DNA from: Antrodiella citrinella
Lineage: Eukaryota; Basidiomycota; Agaricomycetes; Polyporales; Steccherinaceae
Direction of reading: 5' to 3'
NCBI GenBank assembly: GCA_004802725.1
Contig: SGPM01000092.1
Location: 22,481-86,480 of the forward strand
Length of the DNA: 64,000 nucleotides
Numbering within the stretch: the first letter of the stretch is position 1; the number at the start of each line of letters is the position of its first letter. Shown one piece after another: positions 12,033-25,275 of this stretch. The notes under the pieces are model-generated. The model ran no database searches, was not told the origin of the DNA, and worked only from the letters and a program-made list of their open reading frames with translations. The translations under genes and the position numbers were made by a program.

Positions 12033-13301
12033 AGAGACATCATCCCGGCATGATTTCCCGTCCCCGTTCCCTTGTTCATGTTTCCGACGTGCCGACCTCT
12101 GAGGCTGACTCTGATCGCACGCGGATGACATGTCCAACTGAGAGCGACGTCCATATCACCTGGTGTAGTAGTCTTCGTTCACAACGCGTATGTTGAGCAT
12201 CGCGAGTATATTAGTAGCATTGTAGTCTCACAACAAAGCAAAGTCATACCACATTCTACCCATTCAATCTCTCGGACTTCAGTATCAGTCAAAACTGAAA
12301 TTAAATTCAATAAAAATAAAAATAAAAATATTCAACAGAATAAATTAATGTAACCTGATTCTAAACCCCGATACAGCGATTTCACTGAAACTGTACACAA
12401 CAACGACGCTCTTGATGTTTGAACCATACAACTCCTTTCACGTTGCTTCGGACGGAAGTAATGACCGCACTGAGCCAGTTCGGCGATTTGGACCAGTTCA
12501 AAGTGGCGCAGCCTCCGAGTCCCGGATACCGGTGCACGGTATGTTTGGAGGCTTTGTAGAACCAATCAGTACTTACTCTATATGCATACATTAGACTATG
12601 TGTCTCTATACTGCGGTACATATCTCACGTGAGGAAGAGGGCAGACTACCTATCGTAACGGACCCGAGTGGGTCGATCACGGCGCACGGCGAACTGCAGG
12701 AATTTGGCTTGCGAAACTCAGGGCCATTCTCGGATCTCGAGATACATACCGTTCTATGACAGCGTCACAGACGCGTACCAAGCACCTATTGCGAGCATTT
12801 CTCTTGGCGGCGACTCGTCCCTTATCGCTTTCGAAGTTTCAGACTCGCATTACATAACAAGGCGATACGGGCTCTGGCAGATCCTATGATGACGATCACT
12901 TCGACTCTCAGTTGATCACTTCGATTCACAGTTATTCAGGATCATCTCGCGCCCAAGGTACTCCTTGGTGAACAACATTGCCTGTGGCCTCACTTTGCCT
13001 GTCCTTCGCCTTATCTTTAGCATTGCCTCGTCCGTGCCACATATGATGCTCCGCCGTGTTCCTCGCTCTGTCAAACTAGAGGTCCGTCGCTCATCAGAGA
13101 TGAAGTATTGTGCAGAATTGCTCGCAATGACTCCAAATCATTTATCGGTGAGTACATCGTAGTTTGGCAGCGCGAAGCTGAGGTGCAGAAGCTGATTGCT
13201 GTAGATTTCGTCAGTGCTATCTTCATTCGGGCGGCACTTGAAGAACCTTTAAACGGTTCCCTCTGGACAATGAAAGAGTCAAGGACCCGTGAACTGCAAA
13301 T
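12033..13301. other. Intergenic, no gene seen
   Basis: The 3' flank of the secreted repeat gene carries an A-rich simple repeat (aaataaaaataaaaataaaa) near 12308-12329. No frame between here and the next gene shows a recognisable protein or a sensible exon chain. Confidence 0.5.
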
Positions 13302-14781
13302 ATGAGTGCTGCGACTCTACAGAACCTCGAGATCTCTGCCATCGTTCTCTCGTCGCTCTCAGGTCTCTTCGGTGAGTACAGTAATTAGCTCTACGTCCTA
13401 TCATCTTATCTTGCTCCAGGCGTGTATTTTTTATTGTTCGTACTCGCCCTTTGGTCGACTTATCGGAAGTCTTCAGTTGCCTCTGTCCGACTGAGATGGG
13501 TCACTATCGTTCTGTAAGTGCAATTCGTCTCTTTCCTTGATCACACGACTCATCGCGACTCTCTTCAACAGGTTTCTTGACCTTCTGGCCCACTTCATCA
13601 CTCGCTCTCTTCAGTTTGCGAGGGCCAGACTACAGGACGACTCCGATCATGAAACTCTCAGGTGGGATATCCCGTTGACTGTCGTTGGAAAGTACGTCCA
13701 TATCATTGTCTCCATCTTGTATGTCAACTCACCCTTTGTGTCCAGTGTCACTACTACCTTTGCAGTTAGCTTTCTTTTGTGTGTTCTCTTCTCGATCCTA
13801 TCTTGATGCGTATTTGCAGGGCCTTGTGTCTGACGGTCTGCTCGTGTGGCGTTTTCACGTCATATACGAGAGGAAACCTTGGACGTTGTACATTCCCGGC
13901 ATTGCTGTGGTCATGAACGCATGTGAGTACATCATCTAGTGGCTGTCGTATTGTCCCTTATTCGTTGTATTCAGTTCTGTGTTGGTCTGCTGATGCGCAG
14001 CACCTCGAGATATACTTCAACCGGCCGTTCTACGAAAACACTTTACTGCCAGTCACACTCAATATCACCGTCGCGTGGGGCTGGTTCATGTTCTTCAATA
14101 ACACGCTCTTGACCGGTGGAATTCTAGCCAAGATAATGTAAGCTCGTGGTGGCGATTTTTTCCCTTCGCTCTGTCGCTGACCATACCTAGGTGGATCAAC
14201 CGACGATATGGCAGCAGCCACGGAAGAACTCCGTCGTCTTCACTCTCTTACAGCACCGTCTTGCGAGCGATAATCGAGTCGGCCTCGGTCACATGGATTG
14301 GATTGCTTATCTATGAAATTGCGTCTCTTGTGCCGGAAGGACATGTCACTGTGAGTGGATGATGGCTGTTCTTGATCGCCTGTGGCAACATGCTGAGTGT
14401 CCCACAGACAAACCTAGATGTAGGCTTCGTGATGCTTGACATCATCCCCATCTTCTTCGTGCGTTCTCAGCATCTGATTACCTACTCATTCTTCACGCTT
14501 ATCCTTTGTTCGCGCAGGGTATCTCTCAGACCCTAATCACTGCACGCCTGGGTCTTAACACACGTGACGACTCCAAGCCCTCTTCCCAGAGAATCCCACT
14601 TGCAAATGCCGCATCTTTCCCGAACTCAGACACGAGCGGGACAGCAGGATTCCCTTCAGTTGTCAAAATAACAACGACAACGCTGACAGACGTGACGTCC
14701 TATAAGCCTGCGAATAACGGCGACATTCGACAACACCCAAATGTTAGTCACCCGTACGGTAACAAAGGATACGTGATCTAA
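13302..14781 (+). CDS. Seven-helix membrane protein, basidiomycete-type, unnamed family
   Basis: Nine exons keep frame: 13302-13371, 13420-13513, 13572-13691, 13746-13764, 13820-13922, 13975-14137, 14191-14350, 14408-14458, 14518-14781, giving 347 residues. Hydrophobic segments recur through the first 270 residues (IVLSSLSGLFGVYFLLFVLA, TTFAGLVSDGLLVWRFHVIY, AWGWFMFFNNTLLTGGI, WIGLLIYEIASLV, GFVMLDIIPIFFGISQ). The Arg after the third hydrophobic segment and the late ISQTLITARLGLN motif are what I associate with a large Agaricomycete family of predicted seven-helix proteins with no assigned function. The C-terminal 80 residues are polar and probably cytosolic. The fourth exon is only 19 nt. 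Receptor function is possible but not shown. Confidence 0.8.
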
Positions 14782-17700
14782 GGTCGAGGAGGGGTGATGC
14801 ATGCCGATTTGATGTTTTTCTGTCCTATTTATGTCTTCGATTGAGGGGAAAAGGAAGCCTGAGATTTGTATGATTACAAAACGAAACGATGTACAACAAT
14901 ATATGACCCCGCAAGACAGTTACTGTCTCGCATGGGCATGCTTTGGCCATGATTTACTCGTAGACTAAGAAATGTTAGGGACGATGCAAGACTTCTCAAA
15001 CTCGACATTGCTGAAGTGCCTTCTCATGAACGAGCTATCGAACATGCTCAGCAGCTTTGTGGTGACTCGCATTCTCTACAAAATCAGCTCACCTTCATCA
15101 CACTCCCAATAATATCCAGTCGCTTGTGCATATCCACGACGTGATTCACCTAGGGATTGACACGCCGTGACAGTCCAGCCCGAGAGCCACAACACTGTGA
15201 CCAATTCAATTACACACATACCTCTAGAACCGGTACAGCTACAACTGAGATATCGCCACAAGAAATGGGTGCAGCACACACGAGTTGAGCTAAGAAACAC
15301 GCAAATGTCAGCTCACACTTAACTCCAGGTAAATCGTGAGCGAATATAAGTACCTCCAACCAACATTCCGGCGATGGCCAAGATACGAGTGATCAAAGAT
15401 GCGACCATAGTAGAAATCAGAGAAGTGAGAGCTTCGTGAATTGGCAATCGCTCAAAGAACGCAGAGTAGCCAGCCAAAGCTAGAGGCGTCCAGACGGTCG
15501 AAAGAGCCCTATATACGTTTGCCCTACAGATTAACCGAACGCAAATCCGAGGGTTCGACGAGGTGGCCAGAATCTCGATACTATCACTATACTTCCAGTG
15601 ATGGAAACATGTTTTTCTTGACTTCCAGAATCGTCGCCGGGGCAAAGAAGGACGAGGAGGATACGCGAACTACAACACTTTCCGTTCCGGGAGCTGTGCC
15701 ATCAGTCCTCAATTGGGTCGTTTGCTTGTCAGTAGCCAAGTCAGCAGCTTCTGGTCTCCAATAGCCGAACATTTTGAAACTCTGATGTCGTCATCTCACC
15801 CTTGATAACAGGGCTGACTTTTGTTCTCTACGACGCGACACTGGCTGCGAACACTTCCGAGTCGCCAATATCTAGCGATAGTCACTGAAAGATTGCGCCA
15901 TCCTTGTAGAAGTAGACTCACAGCGATATCGAATTTTGAGCCTTTGAGTACCTTTGCGTGTTACGTGTACCATTTGGTGGATTCCATTCACATTCGTAGG
16001 TCCAACGTTACCGTAATTCTTCGTCGGCGTACGTGGCCACACCGGCATATGCCGAACTGAGTCCGAATTCTGATGGTACCGTGGCAAGAAGAATCGGTCA
16101 CAAACATCTCATCTCACAGCTAGAATCCCATTCACATCTCATCTCACAGCTAGAATCCCATTCACATCTATAGGGCAACTTCTGAAGGACGTGGACCAAT
16201 TATACCGGATAAAAGGTGTTCTCGAGGTGTGTCGAGTACTATCGTTCCGTGAAGCCGCCGTGGAGCCGCCGTGACCTGACTTTCTACTATCCGGCTGCGT
16301 TTGTGAGGGCACACGAGAGCGAGATATCGTGCGTCAACAACGAGATCAGCTCCAGAATCCAAACACGTAGCCTGTAGGCACCATAGCCTTCGAGTTGTCG
16401 ATGATCGCAAGTTTTGCAACGACTTTTCCAGTGAAGCGAATTCGAACGTCGCAGCTTTCAAATTTCCAACGATGGTACGAAACAACTGCTAGAATAGAAG
16501 TGAGTAATTTTGCATATTAGGATTACGCACTGGAGCTCACAAACAGGCCTTTCCTCGACCTCTACCAGCCTCCACCCAAGCACAGGACACGAGAATCCGC
16601 ATCACTGTGCAGTACCGGAGACGGGTCCATCCAGTCTCACCAAGGACTCAGTGCTCAGGTTCAACGTTCGAGCGTCAAGCACAGGATCTCCGTCTTGGGC
16701 GAGCTGCATAGTGGAACAAACGTGTCACTGCCAGGATCGGGGAACGTCTTCCACCACATCGATGTCCACGGCCAGGTGGTGCTTTGGTAGTCTCCGGGGA
16801 ATCTGCGGGGATGACCTCGGGGCAGAAGACAACCGTTCCGTAGAGCTTCGCGCGGTACCTGAGACATCTGGACATCCGCCAACGTTGACTTGGGGCCGGG
16901 GCAGGTCGGATCGGACATGCCTTGCCATCTATTTTAAAGGAGTCGATAAACGTACGCGTCAAGCGTAGTATAACCTAGTATAACTGTGTTGGACTCTCTG
17001 TATCACGAAAGGTTTAAAGCTCAAGTTTGGCTCTGAGATCTGAGATCCGAGCCCTCGGCTTATCTAAGACCGTTGCGAAGAGGATATACCAGAAGAGTAG
17101 GATGACTAGTAGTACCGAGATATACCCGATCCTACTGTCGAGAATTTGAGGAGACGCAATTCCACTAAATCTGTTCAATCTTGTTTACCGGTAAGTATCG
17201 AACATTATTCTTGGAAAGACGTAGCATAATGGTGTGGTCCTGAAGTAGCTACGGTAACCTACTGGGCCGCGTGCCGTCCGCTCGAGTCCGAATCGAAGTA
17301 GGTCAAAGTACTCTGTCGAAGTACTCAAGGCGCCGTTGTATTGAACGTACTCTATGTCGAACACGTCGAATCATGTCACGCAATTGGGTACAGAATCATG
17401 CATATATTGTCAAACCAAGTACATTACATGGACGTCGGAGGACAATTACAGTCCAAAGCATGCTAGTCTCACCTAGGCAGACCAACTGTTGATCGAGAGA
17501 CGAGTCGCGGGTCATGTACTGAATTATAATGACCCAGACTTGTTTTTCTGGGATGTCCTGCTATCCACACACAATCTCTGCACGACCGAAACATATGCGC
17601 CTTCGTGCGGGATGACGGAAAGAGGTGAGCTCGCCGAAGAGGACAACGAGGGAACGTCGCGACGTGCTCGACTGTGGTCAGCGATGTTGTCACCAGTCGA

Positions 17701-18398
17701 GACGGCGTCTATTTCTCCGGCAACTCACCGACGAATCAGAAGGCGTGTATTGCGATCGGAATGAGGTAGGTCCACCTCGACGCTCAAACGTTTTTTTTTT
17801 TCGTTTTTTCTTCACTAGATCGCTGCTCGGTGCGCTTTGCTTTTAACGAAGACGATCGCGACAATTGTACGATTCGCTCGATTCAATATTTGCAATCTTT
17901 TCAGGTCACGACTGCGAACACTGCTCGGTGCTTCCGTTCTATGCCCAGCCACTCTTGGGCCCACGTTCCCATGTCCATTGACCGTGGGGACTATACGACC
18001 TCACACCGGCTCAAAGTATCGACAGAACCCGAGATGCATGTTGTGGTAATGCTGCGGTGACCGGTATGGTGCTGATATTCGTCTCCGTGTGAGCAGGGCT
18101 CAGAACATACAGCGCAGCCAAAGACTACTCAAATGTCAGGGCGGTGATTTGACAGTCTTTGATGAACGTGCTCGGTATGTCTATGATCACTGGTCCCCTC
18201 TGTTGCCAATCCGTTGCATGCTTTCCATCGTCACTGACATGTCTACGCAGGTCCACGCCCGCCATCGCGAGCTTACAGGTACCGCATCAGGATACCAGAC
18301 TTCTCAAATACACTAAGCGCCGTTTTGACTTGTCTCAGTCCTTGAATAAAAGAGCGACAATGTCCCAGGTGGTCCACTTCTCACCGAGAACTGCAGCC
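14782..18398. other. Gene-poor stretch with possible decayed coding sequence
   Basis: No intact gene can be built here. On the minus strand between about 15319 and 15772 there are hydrophobic stretches (for example LISTMVASLITRILAIAGML) in different frames, and between 16660 and 16930 overlapping frames with protein-like composition. These could be remnants of one or two genes, but no family was recognised. An exact 30-bp tandem duplication lies at 16104-16163. Confidence 0.4.
16104..16163. repeat. Exact 30-bp tandem duplication
   Basis: The 30-nt unit at 16104-16133, starting acatctcatctcacagctag, is repeated exactly at 16134-16163. The next six bases (acatct) begin a third copy. Confidence 0.93.
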
Positions 18399-20056
18399 AT
18401 GATCTCTTACGCCTTCATCGCGCTCGTCCCCGCCGTCTTGGCTGCGCAGGCTCCCCAGTTCGTTGCTCCTCAGCAGGGACCCACGCTCGTGTCATCCAAC
18501 TACGTCGGTGCCAACAATGGATCACTTGCGAAGAGCACGGTAGTGCCCGGGAAAGTGTTCGACAGGTTCACTCAGGTATGCCTATCATCATGGATCTGCA
18601 TCACGATTCGATCCTGATACTTTCTCTCGTGCTTGAAATAGGTCTGGATGGAGAACACAAACTTTGAGGTTGCCGCTACCTCTGCGGCCTTCATCGAATT
18701 AGCCAAGCAGGGCATCGTACTCACTTCCTCGTACTCGACCACTCACCCTTCCGAGCCGAACTATGCTGCATCTGTCGGCGGTGATTTCTGGGGAATGGGA
18801 GATGACGATTTTTACAACATCCCAGCAAAGTGCGCCCGATCCCTCAGGTACTGATAACTGTGTCGCTCACACTTCATTGTTAGCATCTCCACTGTCATTG
18901 ATCTCCTCGAGGCCAAGAACATCTCTTGGGCGACGTATCAAGAGAATTTGCCCGAGGATGGATATGGAGGATTCGAGTGCGTGTGCTTTTCTCATGCTAG
19001 CATTCTCACACTCAAATTGCACCTAGATTCACGCAGCCCAACTACCTGAACTCCTCTGCACCCCCGTACACCTACTATATGCGCAAGCACAACCCCCCTG
19101 TCTTGTACGATTCCGTCACCAGTGTTCCGGAGCGCTTGGCACGAATCAGGAACTTTAACGACTTCGCAGTGGATGTCAACGCGTCCGCGATCCCTCAATG
19201 GGTTTTCATCACGCCCAACATGGTAAACGATGCTCACGACACGGACATCGACTTTGGTTCCGATTGGCTCCAATCCTGGCTCGTCCCTCTGCTCTCCAAC
19301 CCGAACTTCAACGACAACAGGACACTCATCCTCTTGACTTTCGACGAGAACGAGACTGTGGACATCAACAATCAGATTTTCTCCATTCTCTTGGGCGGCG
19401 CCATTCCGGAAAACCTGAGGGGCACCAACGATTCGACTTACTACACCCATTACTCCTCGCTCAGCTCTGTCGAGGCGAACTGGGAGCTTGGTTCGCTCGG
19501 TCGCCAGGACACCAACAAGTAAGTACCATTTGCAATGGCTACACGCGTCCCACCATACTTACGTGGTCTGCAGGACCGTGAGCAATGTCTACGACTTCCT
19601 CGCGCAGATCGTCGGGTACAAGAACCTTAACGTGTCCGGCAATGACATCCCTCTGACGAACCTGACTGGTAACATTCCCGGACCTCTCAGTAAGTGACTT
19701 TCGCTCTTGCACCCTCACGAATACACATCTCACATCCCTGCTCAGACGCACAATTCTTCGTACCCTTCGCTGCGCCCAACGTGAACGCCGTCGGTGCAGG
19801 CGGCGGACCGGTGTTCATTTCTCCGGGTATGAACGTATCCGTGACCCCCCAGACGCTACCTGCACCGGTCAACCTCACGGCCCTCAACGAGACCGTCCCC
19901 AACGCTGGTCCTACGAGTGCCACAGGTAGCAGTGGCGCCGCCGCCACCCCGACTGGACCCACCAGCTCAAGTCAGGTGGGCTCGGATGCTGTCAAGCTAG
20001 TCGCTTCGCTCGCTGTTGTGTTCGTGGCAGGCGGTACCGCGCTTTTCATGGTGTAG
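18399..20056 (+). CDS. Secreted phosphoesterase family protein (acid phosphatase-like), probably GPI-anchored
   Basis: Six exons keep frame: 18399-18575, 18642-18829, 18884-18976, 19027-19518, 19574-19689, 19746-20056, giving 458 residues. The protein starts with a signal peptide (MISYAFIALVPAVLAAQ). The core resembles fungal PhoA-type phosphoesterases (PF04185): FDRFTQVWMENTNFE, THPSEPNYAASVGGD, WATYQENLPEDGY, FITPNMVNDAHDTDIDFG and LILLTFDEN. A Ser/Thr/Gly-rich tail and a terminal hydrophobic segment (LVASLAVVFVAGGTALFMV) suggest GPI anchoring at the plasma membrane or wall. Many NxS/T sites fit secretion. Expected role is extracellular phosphate-ester hydrolysis. An upstream in-frame ATG at 18360 would put 13 residues before the signal peptide, so 18399 is preferred. 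Confidence 0.88.
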
Positions 20057-20329
20057 ATGATGACGTTGATGATAACGATAACGAGAGGGGTTTTCATGAG
20101 TTCTTATTACACAAAACAGTCTTAGTGTAGTGTACTATGGTGACTGGGTACCTTGCGAGTTGGTTATGCAAAATAATCTTGACTCGCCGCAATAACGCAC
20201 GCTTGTCTGATCATGTTTACAGAGCACGGCGGGCTGAATCGAATCCAAATAGGGATACCAGGTCAATAAACTGTTCAAAGGGCGATTGGATAATCACTTC
20301 ACGGCGTCTCAGCGATGCTTGCCGTGAGC

Positions 20330-22503
20330 TCACGCCGACCTGTAAAACTCAAAATCGGGAGGGACCAGCTCGTCAAACGCGGAATCTGATCCAGAGTCGA
20401 CGGGATAAAAACTCGACCGGAGCAACCAAGGCTCGAAGGGAGCCCAGAAGTAATCTGAGTGTCCCCGGACGCGATGCACAGGGTTCTGGATCTGATGACA
20501 TCTACGGACAGGTGGAAAAGTTAGCGTTTACAAGATAAAATGGCTGGGAAGGAAACATACGACTGCAAATGGTGAAGCATGTCCGTGATCGTGTATTTGA
20601 AGCTGCTGTACGCCCATCGTCCTTGCGTATCGGAATCGTCGTCAGCAGCGGTACAATGCCCACACATCCACGCGTCGCCCTCATATCGAGCATCCTGAAG
20701 TTCCCATCGCTTGACGTCCCGTTCTTCGTATGTCGGTAAATGCCTCCAGCTAGGCTGCTCACAATCATAGTCATGGCAGGATAAGTAGTGGATAACCTAG
20801 AAACAACGTCAACGGTCGAACATAACTTTCGTATGACAGAACCACTTACACAAAGTCGCCAGGTCATTACCTCAGTGTACCATGTTGCCTGGTGATACAT
20901 CGGCGGACAAAGCGAGCACTGGAAGCGAGAGTCCAACGCATCCAAGTCTTGAGGAGACATGAACCCAGCGCCCAGTCCAAGGCAGTCCAACAACGCCGAA
21001 ACCGCGCGAGATGCTCGATAGTCATGTACGACTTTTCGTGTGAAGAATGGCTCGCCATGATGGTGCAACGCCGCCTCTTCATACGCAAAGAGCAGGTGGT
21101 TGCACTGCAGGCACCAGTACACTGCGACAGCCAGGTATGCGGGGGAGGCGACGCGTGATTGCGAGATGATATGGGGCGGGAGCTTGCCAGCGAGAGAGGA
21201 CACCAGCACCAGCTTGAAGTCCCGCAGGCAAGCGGGAAACTCGCGGGCAACTAATTCCAGATCTGCTGCCACCATGGGTGTATTTGCCGCCTCCATAGGT
21301 ATATCTACCGCCCTTGTCACATTTGCACGTCGTATAAGTTCGCGGATTGGCGACACAATTAGGACCATGTACGGAGGTGGACAGTACAGGGCTTCTCGTC
21401 GTGTCAGCTTCGTGTTCTTGAGGAACGTCAGATACCGCCATAACACGGCGGCGGCAGGATCTGCTCGCGACAGCGCGTGCAGTTGGAACCTCCGTCTGTA
21501 TCCAGCGATATCGCGATCTGTAGAGGGGCTCGGCGTGGGATGAGGCGAACTGGGGCTGGGTGTCTTCAGCGTGGAGTAAAACAGTCACAGATGAAACGAC
21601 TCACGGGTCTTTCCGCTGAGCATCCTGCGCCCAGCGAGCCTGCCAGCTCCCGATCTGTTCAGCNTGCTACATATGTCGACAGTAAGAAAAATACGCAAAG
21701 TACTCCCGAGGGGTTGGACGAACCTCAACCATAGCACGCGCACGGGACTTGCGGTCAGCGATGAATACCTGCATCCTCACCGAGGCGTTTGGAAGACCCA
21801 GCCAAATAGCTTCCTGAAAAGTAGAGAACCCTGCGTGCATNTTCACNATGTCGTCGCTCCAGTAGCACTTGTAGTCTTCTGNGTCGTCGAAGTCGTACGG
21901 GCCGGGTATGTGATCAGGGTCGCAGGTGAGAGGCGGGTCGTAGGTATGCGGTAGCAACTCGAGGACCGCGATGTCGTATTCCGGAAAGCGTCTTCTGAAT
22001 GTGTCGATGTGNACTAGGCTGCTCTGGGTCAGTCAAGAAACCATGAGACATCTGGCTCGCACTTACTGATCGCGCGAACAATTGCTGCACACGCTGTGTC
22101 GAATTCCGACGTGTACGTTGACATCAAACGTAGTCCAACACACCTAAGCCGTATGAGTAATGAGANGCAATCGAAGCGGGGACACGAACTTCGCATTTCA
22201 CAGCTCGTCGCAGAAACTGAGTCCATCGTCGCTCAGAAATATCTGACGGACAGGATGGAAGCGACTCAGATGGTCCAGCTGCCACGTAGGTTGTTGCGTC
22301 GACCTCTGGTGCTTCTTCCTCCGCTGCGATACTGCTATATGTTGTCGCGTGCGGCCTAATCCTCTCTGCCCGGCGTAGNNTCGCTGCAGATAACCGTGAG
22401 TGATAATGAATGATANGTTGCACATAAACTCACGAGAGACGTTNTCGATACACTTGAGCACTCCAGCACGGTCGCTGGGACCATCCATGCTATAACGAGA
22501 CAT
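20330..22503 (-). CDS. F-box-associated cysteine-rich protein (paralogue of 40173-42673)
   Basis: Nine minus-strand exons keep frame: 22503-22434, 22383-22190, 22143-22067, 22021-21781, 21768-21724, 21663-21605, 21555-20850, 20796-20561, 20501-20330, giving 599 residues. It shares landmarks with the intact F-box gene at 40173: a CPSDISE motif, paired CxxC groups (CEVC and CSNC), a LLPH motif, EEAALHHHG, and WMCGHC near the C-terminus. The F-box helix pair at the N-terminus is not recognisable, so it may be lost or lie upstream. Several N bases fall in exons and one at a splice acceptor (21664). The likely role is a substrate-binding subunit of an SCF ubiquitin ligase, inferred from the paralogue only. 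The start codon is uncertain. Confidence 0.62.
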
Positions 22504-22816
22504 CGCGANCACAGAGCAGGTCGCTCACGAGGGCCACATTGCATNATATAGGTCTGCCCTACCAAACCTCATTCCGTAGCCATAACGAAGCGTTAATGGA
22601 GCAACAACCTGGCCACCTGCAACGAAAACGAAAGCCCATTGCGCAATGATTGTCTGGCGTCNCGGCAAATGCCGAGTCANGGATCTATTTGAACAAGAAA
22701 TACATTGCATTGATTGCTATAGCTGCACATTAGTACAAGAAATACAGATGAAAGGAACTTCCAAGAAAGACATAGCGTAACCGTCCGTGATACTGCTTTG
22801 AGACACAAACACAGAT

Positions 22817-24149
22817 CTACTGATCTTTGACGTACTCCGCGTGCGAGTGGAACTGCGGTCCGCCGCGGTCAGTGACGAAGATGTTGTCGCCGCGCAGGTT
22901 CAAGAACGAGTACTGGAGAAATGATCAGTACGCGTCGTATTGTAAAGCATGCTACGCACGTCTACGAGTTCCGGACCGGANTGACGGTTGTAGTTTTGGT
23001 ANATGAGGTTGGGCTGAGGAGGCGATCAGCGCAGCTCAGGCAAGCAACGGCGGCAACTTACCTCGGACATGAAGGGGCGCAATCCAGCGATCTCCAGCTG
23101 CTCAAACCAGTGGAGGAAGTCCTCGAACCGTTGATTCCATGCATGGATCTCCAGCAACAGTTGCCCGAATGGCAGCGGCGTACGGGTCCCGTTTGCGAAG
23201 CCTATCATGGCCCTCAGCGTCTGGAACTCCCATCCCTCGAGATCGACGTTGAGAATGTCGACGTGGTCGTGCCCTGCGCTAAAGTCAAATACAGCTTCAT
23301 ACGAAGACACAACCGGCGATTACCATTTTCCAGCATGATACTCTGCAACGTGTACACCTTGGGGTCGTCGTCTGGACCATGGGTATTAGACGGACCGAGC
23401 TGCAGTTGGCGGAAGTGCGTGCGGTGCTTCATGGACCGGACGTCGGGCCCGAAACCTTCTTGGGTATAGTCAAAGCCCCAAATCTCGCAATGCTGCGTAC
23501 GAGACAAAACCTCGGCCTCCCAGGACGAGTCCCAGTCTATGCCTGCAGTTGTGGTCAGCGGCGCTAGACGGTTCAAACGCTGCAGAGACGCACCGAACGA
23601 GTAGATAACACAGCCCGGCTTGTCCTCCAGTCGATTCAATCCACACGTCCACTTCCCACCGTCGCCTGTAGCGCCTACTCGCTCCAACTCGTGGGGGCAG
23701 TCGAAGACCGGCGGGAAGAAGTCCCCTGTATCTCCGCAGACGACATTATGTCACATACCAAGCCAGACTTGAGATGAACTTACAGGCTGTATACGGAGGC
23801 CAAGGAGCGACGTCAGGAGGAAACCTACATCATATTGAATGTCAGAAACATGGTGCAATATCTTCCAGACGTACATGAGAACCTGAGACGCATTTGGTCC
23901 GTGCTTCGCGATTAACTCTTGCCTCCGATGCAACATACTCTGATAAGTACGTTCTGACCTCGCCAAACGCCTCGCCAGACTGGGATCGCTGGCCAGGCCT
24001 TCGCGAGTCTGCGTCGGCATCGGTTTTGGAGTTGTGACGGTCGTAAAAGCATCGGGGAAGTCGTCCGGCGTTAGGAAGAAGAGAGCGAGAGCGAAGACTA
24101 TCAAGACGACAACGATATATCGCAAATATCTCTGGATGAAGTGAGCCAT
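22817..24149 (-). CDS. METTL24-like membrane methyltransferase (Methyltransf_22 type)
   Basis: Seven minus-strand exons keep frame: 24149-23875, 23824-23784, 23725-23594, 23542-23324, 23273-23062, 23013-22960, 22912-22817, giving 342 residues. Residues about 8-27 (YLRYIVVVLIVFALALFFLT) form one transmembrane signal anchor, so the catalytic part probably faces the secretory lumen. The catalytic part has CPHELERVGATGDGGKWTCG, CVIYSFGIDWDSSWEAE, HCEIWGFDYT and DILNVDLEGWEF, the pattern of the METTL24/PF13383 group related to FkbM methyltransferases. The substrate is unknown. Two N bases fall in exon 6. No inactivating change is seen. Confidence 0.85.
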
Positions 24150-25275
24150 CTCTCCGCATCCACGAGGAAGAAAATGAAAGCCAACTTCAACCGAATCAAC
24201 GTGAGGTCGTGGGGAACGCTAAAGGCACGAGACAGGAGCTGAGCCAGTCCATTTCCGGACACACCGATGCCAGATTCGCGTTTCAGTTGATGCAAGAACT
24301 TGTTGAAGACAGAAAACTTGAAAAGTCGAAAGAGTGAGTATACAGAGGTGTAAAGTCAAAGTCAATCTTGGAATTGTGGAAACTTGGAGAAAAAACAAAT
24401 CTAGATGATCGTCGTTGGTAGCGACCGCAGCTCGGCTACAAACGACAATTTATTTGTTACATCTTCAAATCTGCTACCTCAAGACAATCCTTCCTCCATG
24501 ACCGACCCGAACTCGAGTACATATGTGCAGCACTTTGGGATCGCAGTGGATGCAATTTCGTGGAATGTTTTGAGGCTGCACACTAAGACGGGACGGCCAA
24601 TAGATCTTAACTAGATTAGATTAGATTAGAATCGTGATCGAGTTGGGGTTCTCCGAGTCCTCTCTCCCGGAGTCTCCGGAGTCTCCGACGCATTGTTCTT
24701 CACAGCAAGAGAAGACGTATTCCGAGTAATTTACTATCTTCTTGAACTCGTTCTTCATTGATTAGGGACATGTGTTTTATGGACGGCAAGTTTCCCGACC
24801 CTAAAACGTGGCTTGCGGTGAGGATCCCAGGCTATGCATGCGCACTGGCAGGTGAGTCATTTATCTTCCATACCAGCGTTGAGGACAATGTTTAATGCTT
24901 CTCTACTAGGTGATAACAGATGATCACATTCCATGGTGCAGTTCTTGTCAATGATCAGAGTTCTCATTATCAGCCCCGTCGGAGGTGACAATGATAGAGT
25001 CATACTACGACCAGTGACACACAATGAAGGTTGCGGGACAGTCCCGACAAACATTAAGTCCACGCGATGAACAGACTTCAGGCATGCGGTATTTGGAGTT
25101 AGTATGACGTGAGGCATGAAATTGGGAATCCGACCTCACACGTTGCATGGATACCTCCTGCTGACTATAAGAGTGCCTGCGTCCTCCACCAGGCCTCAAT
25201 ACATACATATCCCTCCTTGTTCCTACTCCTTCACACTAAACTCTACAGCACTCTCGTTTTCTAACCTGCTCACGG
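24150..25275. other. Intergenic, no gene seen
   Basis: This is the 5' flank of the methyltransferase gene and of the MARVEL-like gene. No coding frame is credible. A short gattaga simple repeat lies near 24612-24629. Confidence 0.5.

Noticed and set aside
17221..17310. tRNA-like sequence with gtccgctcgagtccgaatcg
   Set aside because: No acceptor stem or complete cloverleaf could be folded by eye, so no tRNA is called.
18360..18398. Upstream in-frame ATG of the phosphoesterase
   Set aside because: It would place 13 polar residues before an otherwise standard signal peptide; the ATG at 18399 fits secretion better.
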